Assembly (NCBI GenBank): GCA_964528595.1
Contig: CAZGTM010000109.1
Coordinates: forward strand, 1 to 7,949
Direction of reading: 5' to 3'
DNA length: 7,949 nt
Source of the DNA: CAYFKJ01 sp964528595
GTDB lineage: Bacteria > Pseudomonadota > Alphaproteobacteria > UBA2966
In this document: positions 6,400 through 7,949 of the stretch, one piece after another
Layout: the number at the start of each line of letters is the position of its first letter
Numbering within the stretch: position 1 is the stretch's first letter
Notes under the pieces: generated by a model
Told to the model about the DNA's origin: nothing
Database searches by the model: none
Seen by the model: only the letters and a program-made list of their open reading frames with translations
Position numbers and translations under genes: made by a program

Positions 6400-7092
6400 A
6401 TGACGGTTAATCAAGCGCCTTTGGTTTTGTTGCATACGGCGTCAAGCAACGTAGATGCGTTCACGGCCTTGCTGGCTGAAACGGCGCCCGACGTTCCGGC
6501 CGCCCATGTTCTCCGGGACGATCTGTTGAAGGCGGCGTTTGCGGCTGGTGAGCTGACGGACGATATCCGGATGCGGACGGCAGAGGCTCTTCAGTCTTTG
6601 GCGGAGGATGGCGCCGGCCTGGTCCTCTGTACTTGCTCGACCATCGGGCCGGGGGCTGACGACGCCGATCAGGGAACCCGGGAAGCTGAACTTGCCCCGG
6701 TTCTAAGGATCGACAGGCCGATGGCGGAGATCGCCGTCACGACGGGCAGCCGCATCGGCGTGGCTGCGACTTTCGAGACGACGATGCAGCCGACGATGGA
6801 TCTGATTGCCGATGCCGGCCGGCGGCTGGAGCGGGATTGCGTCCTTGCACCCTTCCTATTTTCCGAAGGTCGGGCCCTGTTCGAAACGGGTGATATGGAA
6901 GGTTATTTGGACGTCATCGCCGCGGGCCTGAGGAAAGCCGCCGCGGAAACGGATGTCGTCGTGCTCGCCCAGGCTTCCATGATGCCGGCCTTGGAACGCG
7001 CTGGCGAACTTCCGGTGCCCGTCCTTTCAAGTCCCCGTTCGGGTCTCGATGCGGCGGTTGCCGTCTGGCGGACCCGGGTGGCGACGTCCTAA
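6400..7092 (+). CDS. Asp/Glu/hydantoin racemase superfamily protein
   Basis: The product has 230 residues with the two-domain pattern of the aspartate/glutamate racemase superfamily. These cytoplasmic enzymes usually use a pair of cysteines for proton abstraction and return. The first active-site region is visible as GLVLCTCSTIGPGAD (73-87) with Cys77 and Cys79, and RIGVAATFETTMQPTMDLI (118-136) is the family segment opening the second half. At the place of the second cysteine the protein reads VVVLAQASMMPALE (186-199), with Ala-Ser where a Cys-Thr is usual. It may therefore be a one-cysteine member, as in some arylmalonate-decarboxylase-like proteins, or may catalyse something other than racemisation. 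Ribosome binding site GAGGGA lies about ten bases before the ATG. It faces the aapJ-like gene, with eight bases between the stop codons. Substrate unknown. Confidence 0.75.
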   Translation: MTVNQAPLVLLHTASSNVDAFTALLAETAPDVPAAHVLRDDLLKAAFAAGELTDDIRMRTAEALQSLAEDGAGLVLCTCSTIGPGADDADQGTREAELAPVLRIDRPMAEIAVTTGSRIGVAATFETTMQPTMDLIADAGRRLERDCVLAPFLFSEGRALFETGDMEGYLDVIAAGLRKAAAETDVVVLAQASMMPALERAGELPVPVLSSPRSGLDAAVAVWRTRVATS

Positions 7093-7100
7093 CGGAGGGG

Positions 7101-7949
7101 CTACCTGAGTGGCGGTGCATACATAAGGCCGCCATCCTTCCACAGCGCGTTCAACCCCCTGGGCAAAGCCATTTTCGATTTGTGCCCCATGGTGACAGCG
7201 TAGATCTCGCCGTAATTACCCACTTGGGTGACAACGCGCCGGACCCACTGGTCATCCAGGCCAAGCGGTTTGCCGATGCCGGGCTTGGCCCCGAGCAAAC
7301 GCCGGATGGAGGGGTTGCCGCTGTTCAACATCTGCCCGACGTTCTTCGACGTGATGTTCTTTTCCTCGGTTTCGATGAGCGCGTTCAGCACCCACTTGGT
7401 GATGCGGAACCAGTCGGTGTCGTCGTCCCGCACCACGGGACCGAGAGGCTCCTTAGATATGATGTCGGGCAGAACCACGAAATCATCCGGCCGTGGCGCC
7501 GTCGTCAACCGAACCGCCGCCAATGTCGCCCGGTCCGCCGAATAGAGGTTGCAGCGCCCGGAAAAGAACGCAGCCTTGGCTTCCTTGAATGACTGAAATC
7601 TTATGAGTTGGATATCGAGCCCGTGCTGGGCGATGAAGTCCTCAATATTGGCAAGTGAGGTGGTATTGGTCTCGACGCATATCGTGCCGCCTTTCACCTC
7701 CGTGATCTCGTTGATGGCCAAATCGCTGCGGGCAATGAAGCCCTGGCCGTCATACAAGTTCACGCCGGCAAAATGCAGCCCCAAAGCGGTGTCACGCTTT
7801 AGCGTCCAGGTCGTGCCTCTGATCAGCACGTCGTAGGATTTGTTCTGAAGTCCCTTGAAGCGGAGCTTGGCGCTGACGGGAACGAATTCGATCTTTTCGC
7901 GATCCCCCAGAACCGCCGCAGCCAGCGCGTGACAGGTGAGGCGGTCCAG
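7101..7949 (-). CDS. AapJ/BztA-like general L-amino-acid ABC transporter periplasmic binding protein (N terminus cut by window edge)
   Basis: The frame is open on the minus strand from 7949 to the TAG at 7103-7101, giving 282 visible residues. About 55-65 residues including the expected signal peptide lie beyond the window. The GTG at 7829 is internal. The protein belongs to the periplasmic binding protein type 2 fold and would capture amino acids for an AapQMP-type importer. Family marks are TTWTLKRDTALGL, VNLYDGQGFIAR, the SGRCNLYSADRATL stretch, LPDIISKEPLGPVVR, VGNYGEIY and the ending RGLNALWKDGGLMYAPPLR, all close to the AapJ consensus. Some core positions differ from the usual text, for example VLIRGTTWT where VLSRNTTWT is common, so ligand preference may have shifted. 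The permease and ATPase genes normally follow aapJ downstream, which here is toward 7101, yet the next gene is the convergent racemase-like gene. This copy is therefore an orphan binding protein as far as can be seen. Confidence 0.9.
   Translation of the reverse strand: MDRLTCHALAAAVLGDREKIEFVPVSAKLRFKGLQNKSYDVLIRGTTWTLKRDTALGLHFAGVNLYDGQGFIARSDLAINEITEVKGGTICVETNTTSLANIEDFIAQHGLDIQLIRFQSFKEAKAAFFSGRCNLYSADRATLAAVRLTTAPRPDDFVVLPDIISKEPLGPVVRDDDTDWFRITKWVLNALIETEEKNITSKNVGQMLNSGNPSIRRLLGAKPGIGKPLGLDDQWVRRVVTQVGNYGEIYAVTMGHKSKMALPRGLNALWKDGGLMYAPPLR

Overview
The window is a stretch of high-GC proteobacterial DNA, most likely from an alphaproteobacterium. The main reasons are an AapJ/BztA-type general L-amino-acid binding protein, a TIGR02444 (DUF2390) protein, GC-rich codon use, and Shine-Dalgarno-led genes packed closely together. 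A run of 100 N flanked by identical 55-base ends shows it is a scaffold from a draft or metagenome assembly. The exact taxon cannot be read from the sequence.

Left half (1-4339, all + strand): an operon-like series of five genes. In order they are a UbiD-family prenylated-FMN decarboxylase (5' end cut by the window edge), a UPF0261/Tm-1-like protein, a protein with two CBS domains and an ACT-like tail, a UbiX-family flavin prenyltransferase, and a small TIGR02444 protein. UbiX makes the prenylated FMN that UbiD enzymes need, so these two form a functional pair. The UPF0261 and CBS genes sit between them on the same strand and suggest a nucleotide-sensing or unknown enzymatic step in the same pathway. 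The neighbours do not indicate ubiquinone synthesis, so a catabolic decarboxylation or carboxylation role with unknown substrate is favoured. The longest gap in the series, between ubiD and the UPF0261 gene, carries a very strong hairpin followed by a second small one.

Middle (4340-5883): a minus-strand dimeric alpha/beta-barrel (ABM-like) protein converges on the operon with its stop codon directly abutting. Next comes an unrecognised minus-strand gene interrupted by the N gap. Collapsing the duplicated 55-base ends restores one clean 182-residue reading frame, so the gap looks like an assembly artefact. A divergent small two-helix membrane protein follows.

Right half (5880-7949): a minus-strand VOC/glyoxalase-fold protein whose stop codon overlaps that of the membrane protein, a plus-strand Asp/Glu-racemase-superfamily protein lacking the usual second cysteine, and the C-terminal part of a minus-strand AapJ-like periplasmic amino-acid binding protein running off the right edge. 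These look like separate transcription units. No tRNA, rRNA, CRISPR array, transposase or phage gene was seen.
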